Below are positions 1-6,376 of a DNA stretch of 10,147 nucleotides, piece by piece. The translations under genes and the position numbers were made by a program. A model generated the notes under the pieces. The model was given only the letters and a program-made list of their open reading frames with translations, ran no database searches and was not told the DNA's origin. This stretch comes from Candidatus Kerfeldbacteria bacterium CG08_land_8_20_14_0_20_43_14. GTDB lineage: Bacteria; Patescibacteriota; Patescibacteriia; PEXW01. Numbering within the stretch: position 1 is the first letter of the stretch; each line of letters begins with the position of its first letter. Location: contig PEXW01000008.1 in the NCBI GenBank assembly GCA_002774575.1, forward strand, positions 1 to 10,147. The letters run 5' to 3'.

Positions 1-754
1 CGCCCATAACAGGCTCAATTGTTTCCAATAATTCTTTTCTGACCCATAAAACTCCAATGCCGCCCGGACCGAGCATTTTATGACCGGAAAAAGCGTAAAA
101 ATCCGCACCTATCTTTTGCAAATCCACTGCTAGATGCGGCGCTGCCTGGCAACCGTCAATCAAAACCTTTGCTCCGACTTTATGGGCTTTGGCAATAATT
201 GAATCGATTGGGTTGAACGTGCCAAGCAAATTTGACATGTGACTCACGCAAACCAGCTTGGTTTTTGAGGACAAAAGCGAATCAAGTTTGGTAATATCCA
301 AAATTCCTTTTTCCGGAATTACGGGTAAAAATTTCAATTTTAGCCCGCGCTCTTTGCTTAAAATCTGCCAGGGCACGATATTGGAATGATGCTCCATTTC
401 CGTAATCAGAATCTCCTCCCCTTTTGACAAATTTTGGCGCGCCCAGGTTAACGCAACTAAATTGATAGATTCAGTGGCATTGCGGGTAAAAATTATTTCG
501 GTTTCGCTTTTGGCATTGATAAACTTGGAAATTTTCAGCCGAGCGTTTTCATACAATTCCGTGGCTTCTTCGCTCAAAGCATAAATGCCGCGATGCACAT
601 TGGCATTATGCTTTCTTTGAAAATCATCCATGGCTTTTAAAACCATTTCCGGTTTTTGACTGGTGGCCGCATTGTCCAAATAAACCAAGGACTTGCCATT
701 CGTTTGCTGGCTCAATATCGGAAAATCTTTTCGAATTAGTTCTGTATTAGACAT
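1..754 (-). CDS. sufS: Cysteine desulfurase SufS, N-terminal 251 residues (3' end beyond the window)
   Basis: PLP-dependent enzyme that takes sulfur from L-cysteine, giving alanine and an enzyme persulfide for Fe-S cluster assembly in the cytoplasm. Translated from the ATG at 754, it shows the aminotransferase class V pattern: LDNAAT near residues 26-31, EMEHHSN with His123, DGCQAAPH with Asp200 and Gln203, and the PLP lysine Lys226 in SGHK. These fall at the same numbers as in E. coli SufS (His123, Asp200, Gln203, Lys226). The persulfide cysteine (Cys364 in E. coli) lies off the left edge and cannot be checked. DGCQ replaces the usual DGAQ. It is separated from the sufCBD operon by about 1.8 kb and follows a peroxiredoxin gene on the same strand after a 112-base gap. 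No SufE or SufU partner is visible here. I see no clear Shine-Dalgarno or terminator in 755-866. Confidence 0.95.
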   Translation of the reverse strand, partial: MSNTELIRKDFPILSQQTNGKSLVYLDNAATSQKPEMVLKAMDDFQRKHNANVHRGIYALSEEATELYENARLKISKFINAKSETEIIFTRNATESINLVALTWARQNLSKGEEILITEMEHHSNIVPWQILSKERGLKLKFLPVIPEKGILDITKLDSLLSSKTKLVCVSHMSNLLGTFNPIDSIIAKAHKVGAKVLIDGCQAAPHLAVDLQKIGADFYAFSGHKMLGPGGIGVLWVRKELLETIEPVMG

Positions 755-866
755 GCTTACAGTTTAACCAAAAGGCCGTGGCTTGACAAATTATTTAGTA
801 ATTACAAAAACAGTCAGACGCCTAATCAACCTCGGCTTTTTACTTAATTTTAATAACTTCAAAAAA

Positions 867-1316
867 TCACTGACTGGCTTGCAATTTCTCCAAATCTTTT
901 AAGATTTGCTTAGCGTGGATTCGCGGGTCAACCTTGGGGTAAATCTTCGCGATTTGCCCTTCAGGATTGACTATAAAAGATCTGCGCTTGGCATAAAATG
1001 TGCCTTTGACATCAAAGGCTTTAATCATAGCCTGGCGCGGATCGGCCAGGAGCGTAAAATTCAAACTGTATTCTTTGGCGAATTTGGCGTGGCTTTCCAC
1101 GCTGTCAGAACTGATGCCCGCCACCTGAATTTTTTTGCGCAATTCCTCAAAATTATCGCGCATTTCACAAGCCTCGATGGTGCAGCCAGAAGTAAAGTCT
1201 TTGGGATAAAAATAAAACAAAACCCACTGCCCTTGGTAATCAGCCAAAGTTTTAATTTTGCCGTTTTGATCTTGAGCAGTGAATTCCGGCGCGGGTTGGT
1301 TCAACAGGATTTTCAT
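867..1316 (-). CDS. bcp: Thioredoxin-dependent peroxiredoxin, Bcp/PrxQ type
   Basis: Reduces hydrogen peroxide and organic hydroperoxides in the cytoplasm using thioredoxin. The 149-residue length is normal for the Bcp group. The PxxxTxxC active-site motif is PKDFTSGC, with peroxidatic Cys45. Cys50 follows five residues later, the resolving-cysteine position of atypical 2-Cys E. coli Bcp. An Arg in KRRSF probably belongs to the catalytic set. The motif has Ser43 where the family usually has Pro (TPGC), a tolerated change. The gene lies 59 bases downstream of a cupredoxin gene and 112 bases upstream of sufS, all on one strand, so co-transcription is plausible. The ATG at 1316 is preceded by an in-frame TAA two codons upstream, so no earlier start in this frame is possible nearby. 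Confidence 0.93.
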   Translation of the reverse strand: MKILLNQPAPEFTAQDQNGKIKTLADYQGQWVLFYFYPKDFTSGCTIEACEMRDNFEELRKKIQVAGISSDSVESHAKFAKEYSLNFTLLADPRQAMIKAFDVKGTFYAKRRSFIVNPEGQIAKIYPKVDPRIHAKQILKDLEKLQASQ

Positions 1317-1344
1317 AACTTACTTCAAACTAATTTTATTATTA

Positions 1345-1350
1345 CCTCCT
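1345..1350 (-). promoter_or_regulatory. Strong Shine-Dalgarno far upstream of bcp
   Basis: The minus strand reads AGGAGG here, inside ACAAGGAGGTAA, a near-perfect anti-16S match. The bcp ATG is 28 bases further on, well beyond the usual 5-10. The bcp frame has a TAA two codons before the ATG, so the spacing cannot be fixed by an earlier in-frame start close to this site. Confidence 0.45.
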
Positions 1351-1375
1351 TGTTACCTAATTTAAATGCCTCAAT

Positions 1376-1789
1376 TTACCGAACAATAATTTGCCCCAAC
1401 ATATTCGGGTGGATTGAACAGTGATAATTAAAAGTACCGGTTTGGGTAAAGGTCTGGCTAAAACTGCTGCCAGGCGCGATGTTCCCGCTGTCAAAAGTAT
1501 CACCAGTCACTGTGTGCGTAACCGAATCATTGTTTGTCCAAGTAACTTCTATGTTAGGCGAAATAGTCAACGTGGCTGGTTGAAAAGACATATTCACAAT
1601 TGATACTGTGGCTCTTTGAGTCACATTGCTATTTGTTGGCTGATTGCTAGCTTGATTTATGGTCTGTCCGGAGTTGCTGTTGGAAGCATTGGTATTAGAA
1701 TTCGAACTGCTGTAGCCAGACCTTATGCCTAAAAATATCAAACCGCCGACAATGATAATCCCTAAAATTATTAATACGGCTTTGGCCAT
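1376..1789 (-). CDS. Membrane-anchored cupredoxin (plastocyanin-like blue-copper protein)
   Basis: A probable type I copper protein for electron transfer or copper binding outside the cytoplasmic membrane. Residues 4-22 form one hydrophobic segment (signal anchor). Residues 26-58 are a Ser/Asn/Gln/Thr-rich linker. Residues 60-137 are a small beta-rich cupredoxin domain. The expected ligands are present: His92 in THTV, then Cys124, His127 and Met130 in YHCSIHPNM, with the GQIIV end strand typical of the family. The ATG at 1789 has GAGG seven bases upstream. There is no lipobox cysteine, so anchoring is by the helix. The electron partner is unknown. Adjacency to a peroxiredoxin hints at a redox-stress role (inference). 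Confidence 0.88.
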   Translation of the reverse strand: MAKAVLIILGIIIVGGLIFLGIRSGYSSSNSNTNASNSNSGQTINQASNQPTNSNVTQRATVSIVNMSFQPATLTISPNIEVTWTNNDSVTHTVTGDTFDSGNIAPGSSFSQTFTQTGTFNYHCSIHPNMLGQIIVR

Positions 1790-1913
1790 AATTTCGCCTC
1801 ATTTTCGGAAAAATTAAGCTTTTCCATAATAATTTAATAAAAGTATTGGCAATGATATTAGTGTTTCATTTACTTATTTCTTTCAATTTAAATTCAGTTA
1901 AAAACCCCCGGGA

Positions 1914-1942
1914 TTGACATATCCATTCCTTCATGCTAGTTT
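1914..1942 (+). promoter_or_regulatory. Sigma70-type promoter for the 1998-2522 gene
   Basis: A perfect -35 box TTGACA (1914-1919) is followed by a 17-base spacer and TAGTTT (1937-1942), preceded by TG one base upstream, giving an extended -10. The start codon lies 55 bases downstream. It sits in the 208-base divergent space between the cupredoxin gene and this gene. I saw only weak, ambiguous candidates for a cupredoxin promoter in the same space. Confidence 0.6.
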
Positions 1943-1986
1943 TTCAGGAATAAACAAAACAAAATGCTCATTGATTTGGCAATGAA

Positions 1987-1993
1987 AAGGAGG
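1987..1993 (+). promoter_or_regulatory. Shine-Dalgarno that selects a TTG start
   Basis: AAGGAGG ends four bases before TTG at 1998-2000. This is the only strong ribosome-binding site near the gene and is the reason for choosing the TTG start over later ATG codons. Confidence 0.7.
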
Positions 1994-1997
1994 AAAT

Positions 1998-2522
1998 TTG
2001 CTTCAAGAAATTTTTGCCTGGCTCATGCTTTTCCTTAAATGGGAAGTGTCAGTGGGCGCTTGGAAAGCAATCGGTCGGCCCTATTGGTATGTAGTGGCAG
2101 CTTGCTTCATTCATGGCTTCTTTTTTATCGGTACAATTTGGGGACTTTTTTCCGGGATTATTAGACTGATAAGATGGTTGGCCAGAAAAGTCAGAAATTT
2201 TTTCCGGAAACGGAAACTTTGGCCCAGATGTTTTCCGCGCGGTCCTTGGAATGGTAAGACCAATGGCAAGCCGAAAAAAACTTCCAGTCTCCAAGCCAAA
2301 GCGCATAACTTCGCGACTTGGCTGGCCAATAACAGATTTGGCGTTACCATGTGCTACCTGCTGATTTATGCAATTTCCGCCATGCCAGTTCTGCCTCTGA
2401 CTGAATATGTGGCTATAATTTTTGGTAAACTCACCAAAACCAAAGGAGCATTCTGGATTATCATGGCCGGAATTTTGACTAAGATATTGATAACCACATG
2501 GGCTATCTACTACCAAATATAA
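1998..2522 (+). CDS. Integral membrane protein of unknown function
   Basis: I do not recognise this 174-residue protein. Hydrophobic segments lie at about residues 30-55, 116-142 and 150-171. A strongly basic, Trp/Arg/Lys-rich stretch of about 60 residues (56-113) lies between the first and second and is probably cytoplasmic. The C-terminal pair, with a Pro-rich turn (MPVLPLTE) between hydrophobic stretches, loosely recalls VTT/DedA-type or small-export membrane proteins, but too weakly to name it. It starts at TTG with a strong Shine-Dalgarno and is the only clear plus-strand gene in the window. It has its own promoter and shares a terminator with the converging sufD. Confidence 0.75.
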   Translation: MLQEIFAWLMLFLKWEVSVGAWKAIGRPYWYVVAACFIHGFFFIGTIWGLFSGIIRLIRWLARKVRNFFRKRKLWPRCFPRGPWNGKTNGKPKKTSSLQAKAHNFATWLANNRFGVTMCYLLIYAISAMPVLPLTEYVAIIFGKLTKTKGAFWIIMAGILTKILITTWAIYYQI

Positions 2523-2559
2523 AGGGCACTTGCGCCATTAACAGCTAAGTGCCCTTTTT
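2521..2559. terminator. Shared hairpin terminator between convergent genes
   Basis: An 11-bp perfect stem, AAAGGGCACTT (2521-2531) with AAGTGCCCTTT (2547-2557), has a 15-base loop. On the plus strand it ends in a T run (2555-2559), a good Rho-independent terminator. On the minus strand the T tract is weaker (TTTATATTT). The stem begins inside the plus-strand stop codon, and the right arm encodes the last residues of SufD. Confidence 0.8.
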
Positions 2560-3269
2560 AATTTTGGCAGGAATTGCCGGCAAAAAACCTGGGGCAATCG
2601 ATTCAGGGCCGAAACCAAGAAGCCTGCAATTATCTCCCTTTTGCTCTGTTGATATGAAAGGCCGTGGGACTGCAAATAAAACAATTGCTCTTGGTTCAGG
2701 CGGCTAATATATGAACTGTGAGAAGCTTTTGCCCGATTTGTAGATATTTCCAAATGCGGCATAGAAATCGCCTGAGCTGAATCCAAAAGCAAAATTTCAT
2801 TTTTGTAAAAAGAATTCGCGTGTTGAGATGACTTATTGATTTTTATCAAGCCGGAAAAATCCCCCCTGGATTGATTTTGATAAACGGCTTTTACTAAAAC
2901 ATCGGCCCGGGTATTTGCGGCTTGATGATCCACTATGGTTTTGCAAACATGCTCTTCGGTCTTTTTGCCTAAAAACATGCCGGTTACCAGGCAATTTGCG
3001 CCCGTTTCTTTTAACTCAATTTCACAGGCTGTTTCAACCCTTTTGCCGCCTTTGATATTTTCCACCAGATTCAAAGCCGCACTCTGGCGAATTATAATAT
3101 GCAATTTCAAGGAACTTATTATTTTTTTAAAATCGCCCAAGATTAAAACTTTGGCCTTTACGCCCTTACTGATTTCAATCCTGATTTCCTGCTGGCCAGC
3201 TTGTCTGTGGATTACCAAAGGATTGAATTTGCCGCTATCAATTAAAAATTTTTCGTAGCTCATGCTCAT
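2538..3269 (-). CDS. sufD: SufD-like Fe-S scaffold subunit, compact form
   Basis: SufD pairs with SufB on the SufC ATPase dimer to build Fe-S clusters. At 243 residues this is much shorter than E. coli SufD (about 420). It keeps the beta-helix core and the C-terminal SufBD signature: PHLEIST, then AKASHSSYIS with His184 (the likely equivalent of the conserved SufD His360 of E. coli), then the LFYLQSHGLS and REIIAGFL segments. The N-terminal helical region of longer SufD proteins is largely missing. The ATG at 3269 follows the sufB TAA after two bases, and a second ATG lies two codons in, so translation is probably coupled. The final codons lie within the shared terminator stem. Confidence 0.88.
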   Translation of the reverse strand: MSMSYEKFLIDSGKFNPLVIHRQAGQQEIRIEISKGVKAKVLILGDFKKIISSLKLHIIIRQSAALNLVENIKGGKRVETACEIELKETGANCLVTGMFLGKKTEEHVCKTIVDHQAANTRADVLVKAVYQNQSRGDFSGLIKINKSSQHANSFYKNEILLLDSAQAISMPHLEISTNRAKASHSSYISRLNQEQLFYLQSHGLSYQQSKREIIAGFLVSALNRLPQVFCRQFLPKLKRALSC

Positions 3270-3271
3270 AA

Positions 3272-4684
3272 TTATCCAAGACTGCCTGACATCTCCAATT
3301 TAATCAGGCGATTTAATTCTATGGCGTATTCCAAGGGCAATTCTTTGGCAATCGGCTCAATAAATCCCTGAACAATCATATTTCTGGCCTCGGTTTCTGA
3401 TAAACCGCGGGACATCAGGTAAAAAAGTTGCTTTTCGCCGATTTGCCCGACCGTGGCTTCGTGGGTTATTTCCGAGTCTGGTTCCCGAATTTCCATTCTG
3501 GGATAAGTATCTGACCTGGAAGTTTTGTTCAACAGCAAAGCATCGCAGACCACTGAAGCTTTACAATTCTTGGCGCCTTTGGGGACTTTAACCAGGCCCC
3601 GATAGCTGGTCCGACCGGATTCTTTGGAAATTGATTTGGAAACAATACTGGAAGAAGTGTTGCGCGCGCCATGAATGATTTTGGCGCCAACATCTTGGTG
3701 CTGTCCCTTTGCGGCAAAAGCGATTGATAAAATGCTGCCTTTAGCGCCTTCACCCAAAAGATAGACACTGGGATATTTCATGGTTAATTTACTGCCCAAG
3801 TTCCCGTCAACCCATTCCATAATGCCATTACCGTAGACGAAGGCTCTTTTGGTAACCAAATTATAAACATTTTTTGACCAGTTTTGGACCGTGGTATAGC
3901 GCAGACGCGCCCTAGGTTTGATAATGATTTCAACCACGGCCGCGTGCAAAGAATCGGCCGAGTAAATTGGCGCGGTGCAGCCTTCTACATAATGCGCATA
4001 ACCGCCCTCTTCAACAACAATCAATGTCCGTTCAAATTGGCCGACATTCGGCGCGTTAATCCGAAAATAAGCCTGCAATGGAATTTCCACTTTCACGCCT
4101 TTGGGAATATAAACCAGACTGCCGCCGCTCCAAACAGCGGCATTAAGCGCGGAAAATTTGTTATCCCCTGCCGGCACCACTGTGCCAAAATACTTTTTGA
4201 TTATCCGCGGATATTGTTTTAAAGCCGTGTCCATGTCCAAAAATATTACGCCCTGTTTTGCCAAATTTTTTTGGAGAGAATGATAAACTGCTGCTGAATC
4301 ATATTGCGCCATTACGCCAGCCAGATATTTTTGTTCAGCCTGGGGAATGCCGATTCTTTGATAAGTTTTTCTTATTTCAGCCGGAACATCTCTCCATTTT
4401 TGCGCCACTTGATCCATAGGTTTTAAAAAATACCGGATTTTTTTAAAATCAATCCCAAATAAGTCGCCGCCCCAAGCAGGCAGGGATTTTTTTTGGAAAA
4501 CCTGAAAAGCCCCCAGTCTTTTTTTCAACATCCAGGCTGGCTCGTTTTTGTAAAGAGAAATTTCTTTGATTAATTTATCCGAAAGGCCGGCTCGGGAAAG
4601 GTATTTATAGTCAAACTTGTCCGTGCCCAATGGTTTTTTTTGACTTTCACGCTTTGGCCTGAATTTATTTTGCCCAGGCTTCAT
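3272..4684 (-). CDS. sufB: Fe-S cluster assembly scaffold protein SufB
   Basis: The main scaffold subunit of the SufBCD complex, which assembles Fe-S clusters from SufS-derived sulfur. The 470-residue length is normal. The conserved core is visible: AVWSGGSLVYIPKGVK, FERTLIVVEEGG with YVEGCTAPIY, the QNWSKNVYNLVTKRA segment, VVCDALLL, SEITHEATVGQI and LFYLMSRGLSE. Cys380 and Glu409 have the same 29-residue spacing as the functional Cys405 and Glu434 of E. coli SufB, so the active scaffold residues look intact. The ATG at 4684 overlaps the end of sufC by 20 bases, which favours translational coupling. No independent Shine-Dalgarno is evident. It is followed by sufD after two bases. Confidence 0.96.
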   Translation of the reverse strand: MKPGQNKFRPKRESQKKPLGTDKFDYKYLSRAGLSDKLIKEISLYKNEPAWMLKKRLGAFQVFQKKSLPAWGGDLFGIDFKKIRYFLKPMDQVAQKWRDVPAEIRKTYQRIGIPQAEQKYLAGVMAQYDSAAVYHSLQKNLAKQGVIFLDMDTALKQYPRIIKKYFGTVVPAGDNKFSALNAAVWSGGSLVYIPKGVKVEIPLQAYFRINAPNVGQFERTLIVVEEGGYAHYVEGCTAPIYSADSLHAAVVEIIIKPRARLRYTTVQNWSKNVYNLVTKRAFVYGNGIMEWVDGNLGSKLTMKYPSVYLLGEGAKGSILSIAFAAKGQHQDVGAKIIHGARNTSSSIVSKSISKESGRTSYRGLVKVPKGAKNCKASVVCDALLLNKTSRSDTYPRMEIREPDSEITHEATVGQIGEKQLFYLMSRGLSETEARNMIVQGFIEPIAKELPLEYAIELNRLIKLEMSGSLG

Positions 4685-5393
4685 AACCGGTTTTTTCTAA
4701 TTTTTTAGCCAAATCTTTTCCTCCGCTTTTTATAATTTTACCCTGGATTAACACATGGATTTTATCCGGCTGCAAATACTTCAGAATTCTGGAATAATGA
4801 GTGATGATTAATACACCCACGCCCAGTTTTTGCGCGCGCAAAATGCCCCTGCTCACAATCCGCAAGGCGTCGATATCCAAGCCTGAATCAATTTCGTCTA
4901 AAATAGCATACCTGGGTTTAAGCATTAATAATTGCAGGATTTCCAAACGTTTTATTTCGCCTCCGGAAAACCCTTCATTCAGCGAACGCTTGGCAAAATC
5001 CAGGGGCATTTTTAGTAATTTAGCCTCCTGATCAAGGTCGTTCAAAAATTTTTGCAAATCAATTTCGCCCTTTAAGGCCTTTAGACTGGCTCGCAAAAAA
5101 TTTCTTACAGAAACGCCGCTGATGCCCACGGAATGCTGAAACGACAAAAATAAACCTAGTTTGGCTCTTTGCTCTGACGGCAACTTCTCAATCGACCGGC
5201 TGTCCAAAAAAATCCTGCCCTGGCTGATATGGTAATGCGGATGGCCCATTAAAGCGCAGGCCAGTGTTGATTTGCCCGAACCATTCGGACCCATTAAGGC
5301 CTGGATTTCACCGGGTTTGATTTCCAAATTTATGCCAGACAAAATCAATTTTTGCTCAACTTTGACTTTAAGGTTAAGAATTCTTAAAGACAT
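4665..5393 (-). CDS. sufC: SufC, ATPase subunit of the SufBCD complex
   Basis: A soluble ABC-type ATPase that drives the conformational cycle of SufB and SufD during cluster assembly. All nucleotide-binding elements are present in 242 residues: Walker A GPNGSGKST (35-43, Lys41), Q-loop near SFQH (Gln86), signature FSGGE (142-146), Walker B ending in Asp166-Glu167 followed by the SufC-typical IDSGLDID, and switch His199 in ITHYS. Length and motifs match the SufC group rather than a transporter ATPase, and the neighbours confirm it. It begins six bases after the rrf2 stop codon without a visible Shine-Dalgarno and overlaps sufB by 20 bases. Confidence 0.97.
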   Translation of the reverse strand: MSLRILNLKVKVEQKLILSGINLEIKPGEIQALMGPNGSGKSTLACALMGHPHYHISQGRIFLDSRSIEKLPSEQRAKLGLFLSFQHSVGISGVSVRNFLRASLKALKGEIDLQKFLNDLDQEAKLLKMPLDFAKRSLNEGFSGGEIKRLEILQLLMLKPRYAILDEIDSGLDIDALRIVSRGILRAQKLGVGVLIITHYSRILKYLQPDKIHVLIQGKIIKSGGKDLAKKLEKTGYEAWAK

Positions 5394-5399
5394 TTTTGC

Positions 5400-5792
5400 T
5401 TATTTAAAATCAGCAATACTGAACTTCCATAAGATTCCAGCCAGCTGGTTCTGCATTTTAAGCCAGCTGCCGCGCATGCCGCAGAATTTTTCATTCGGGC
5501 AATTGCCGTGTGTTTTGCTGCAGCGGGTACAGGCAAATTCGCCTTCAAAGATTTCCACCACATCAATTACTTTAATATTTTTGGGGCTTTTGGCCAGCAT
5601 ATAACCGCCCTGAACGCCTTCCCGGCTTTTTAAAAATCCGGCGGTTTTCAAGTAAACGGCCAAGCGACTGATATAACGATATGGCAGATGATATTCCTGG
5701 GACAAAGTTTTTAGGGACCAAAAACTTTTTTTCCTGGCTAGGCCCACCAGCATGATTAAAGCATAATCGGTTCGGGTCGAAAATATCGGCAT
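5400..5792 (-). CDS. Rrf2-family Fe-S-sensing regulator of the suf operon
   Basis: A 130-residue member of the IscR/SufR/NsrR group. The N-terminal winged helix begins with the family pattern STRTDYAL (5-12). The wing contains SREGVQGGYMLAK, and VIDVVEIFEG leads into the cluster-binding part. Cysteines lie at 88, 91, 98 and 104. Cys98 and Cys104 coincide with the numbers of two E. coli IscR ligands (92, 98, 104), and Cys88 or Cys91 could be the third, so binding of an Fe-S cluster is likely. As first gene of the operon, downstream of a promoter with an overlapping inverted repeat, it is most likely an autoregulatory repressor of sufCBD. Whether it is functionally IscR-like or SufR-like cannot be told from sequence. 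Confidence 0.93.
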   Translation of the reverse strand: MPIFSTRTDYALIMLVGLARKKSFWSLKTLSQEYHLPYRYISRLAVYLKTAGFLKSREGVQGGYMLAKSPKNIKVIDVVEIFEGEFACTRCSKTHGNCPNEKFCGMRGSWLKMQNQLAGILWKFSIADFK

Positions 5793-5809
5793 AAATAAAA
5801 TTTAATCAA

Positions 5810-5836
5810 TAACTCCTACTATCTTAGAAGGAGTTA
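5810..5836. promoter_or_regulatory. Probable operator: inverted repeat over the suf promoter
   Basis: TAACTCCT (5810-5817) and AGGAGTTA (5829-5836) are perfect 8-bp inverted arms separated by 11 bases. The arms flank the -10 box (5821-5826), so a dimer bound here would block RNA polymerase. The size and spacing suit an Rrf2-family dimer. Assignment to the adjacent regulator is inference. Confidence 0.65.
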
Positions 5837-5849
5837 AGCGGTTTGTCAA
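5821..5849 (-). promoter_or_regulatory. Promoter of the rrf2-sufCBD operon
   Basis: On the minus strand a perfect -35 TTGACA (5844-5849), a 17-base spacer and TAAGAT (5821-5826) form a strong sigma70-type promoter. The predicted transcript start, near 5814, leaves a leader of only about 22 bases before the ATG at 5792. That leader has no Shine-Dalgarno at a usual distance. Confidence 0.75.
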
Positions 5850-5872
5850 TTTCTAAAACTTTCGCAAAACTG

Positions 5873-6376
5873 TTATGGCGTCAATTCTTGCTTCTGTTTT
5901 TTTTGGTGATTAAAGTAGAAAAAAAGATAAATGCCAATCAGGGCAATCCAGTTGGGAATGAATATCCAAGCCGAGGCCCAATTCATTCCGGATATAGCGA
6001 ATCTTGATAAAGGAAACAAAGGCTCATTGGCATAAACCCCAACATGGGTGAACATATCCAGCAGAATATGCAGATTCCAGCCGATAAATAATGGCCAGGG
6101 CCAACGCTTTTTGATTAGCCAATAGATTGCGGAGATGGCCAGGGGCATTAAAAAAGTATGCAAAATTCGATACGAAAACATCCAGGCATCGGGGATAAAG
6201 ATTGTTTCCCAGTTGATGCCAGTAAGATTTTTCAGGCCTTCAAATTTAATAAAATAATAAGCCTACGCAAAAGTCCCCAGGTCGGGGAACATACCCCAAC
6301 CTGCTGTCCACCAGCGCCACTTCTTTTTCTTAATAGTCAGGGCCATGGCCCAAAGACCATGGCTGATTGCGTCCAT
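5873..6376 (-). pseudogene. Putative YdjM-like integral membrane hydrolase, interrupted by in-frame TAG
   Basis: Read from the ATG at 6374-6376, the frame gives MDAISHGLWA, then a basic patch, GMFPDLGTFA, a TAG at codon 38 (6263-6265), and continues AYYFIKFEGLKNL to TAA at 5873, 167 codons in all. Both halves look like one protein. The N-terminus has the ISHG and FPD motifs, and the C-terminal part has FIGWNLHILLDMFTHVG, resembling the H-x3-D-x2-TH pattern of YdjM/PF04307-type membrane 'metal-dependent hydrolases' (family by resemblance only). Hydrophobic segments lie at about residues 69-90, 95-112 and 137-158. The ATG directly follows the TAA of the upstream lipoprotein gene, with no intervening base. 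An ATG at 6181 downstream of the TAG would give a 102-residue protein lacking the HG and PD motifs. A nonsense mutation, a sequence error or genuine readthrough are all possible. Confidence 0.75.

Noticed and set aside
755..866. Search for a promoter, terminator or small gene between bcp and sufS
   Set aside because: A TTGACA occurs at 783-788 on the plus strand but has no matching -10 or gene. No stable hairpin was found.
6278..6303. Hairpin CAGGT-GGGG/CCCC-ACCTG as a terminator between the lipoprotein and membrane genes
   Set aside because: It lies within the reconstructed coding frame of the membrane gene and has no T run on the minus strand.
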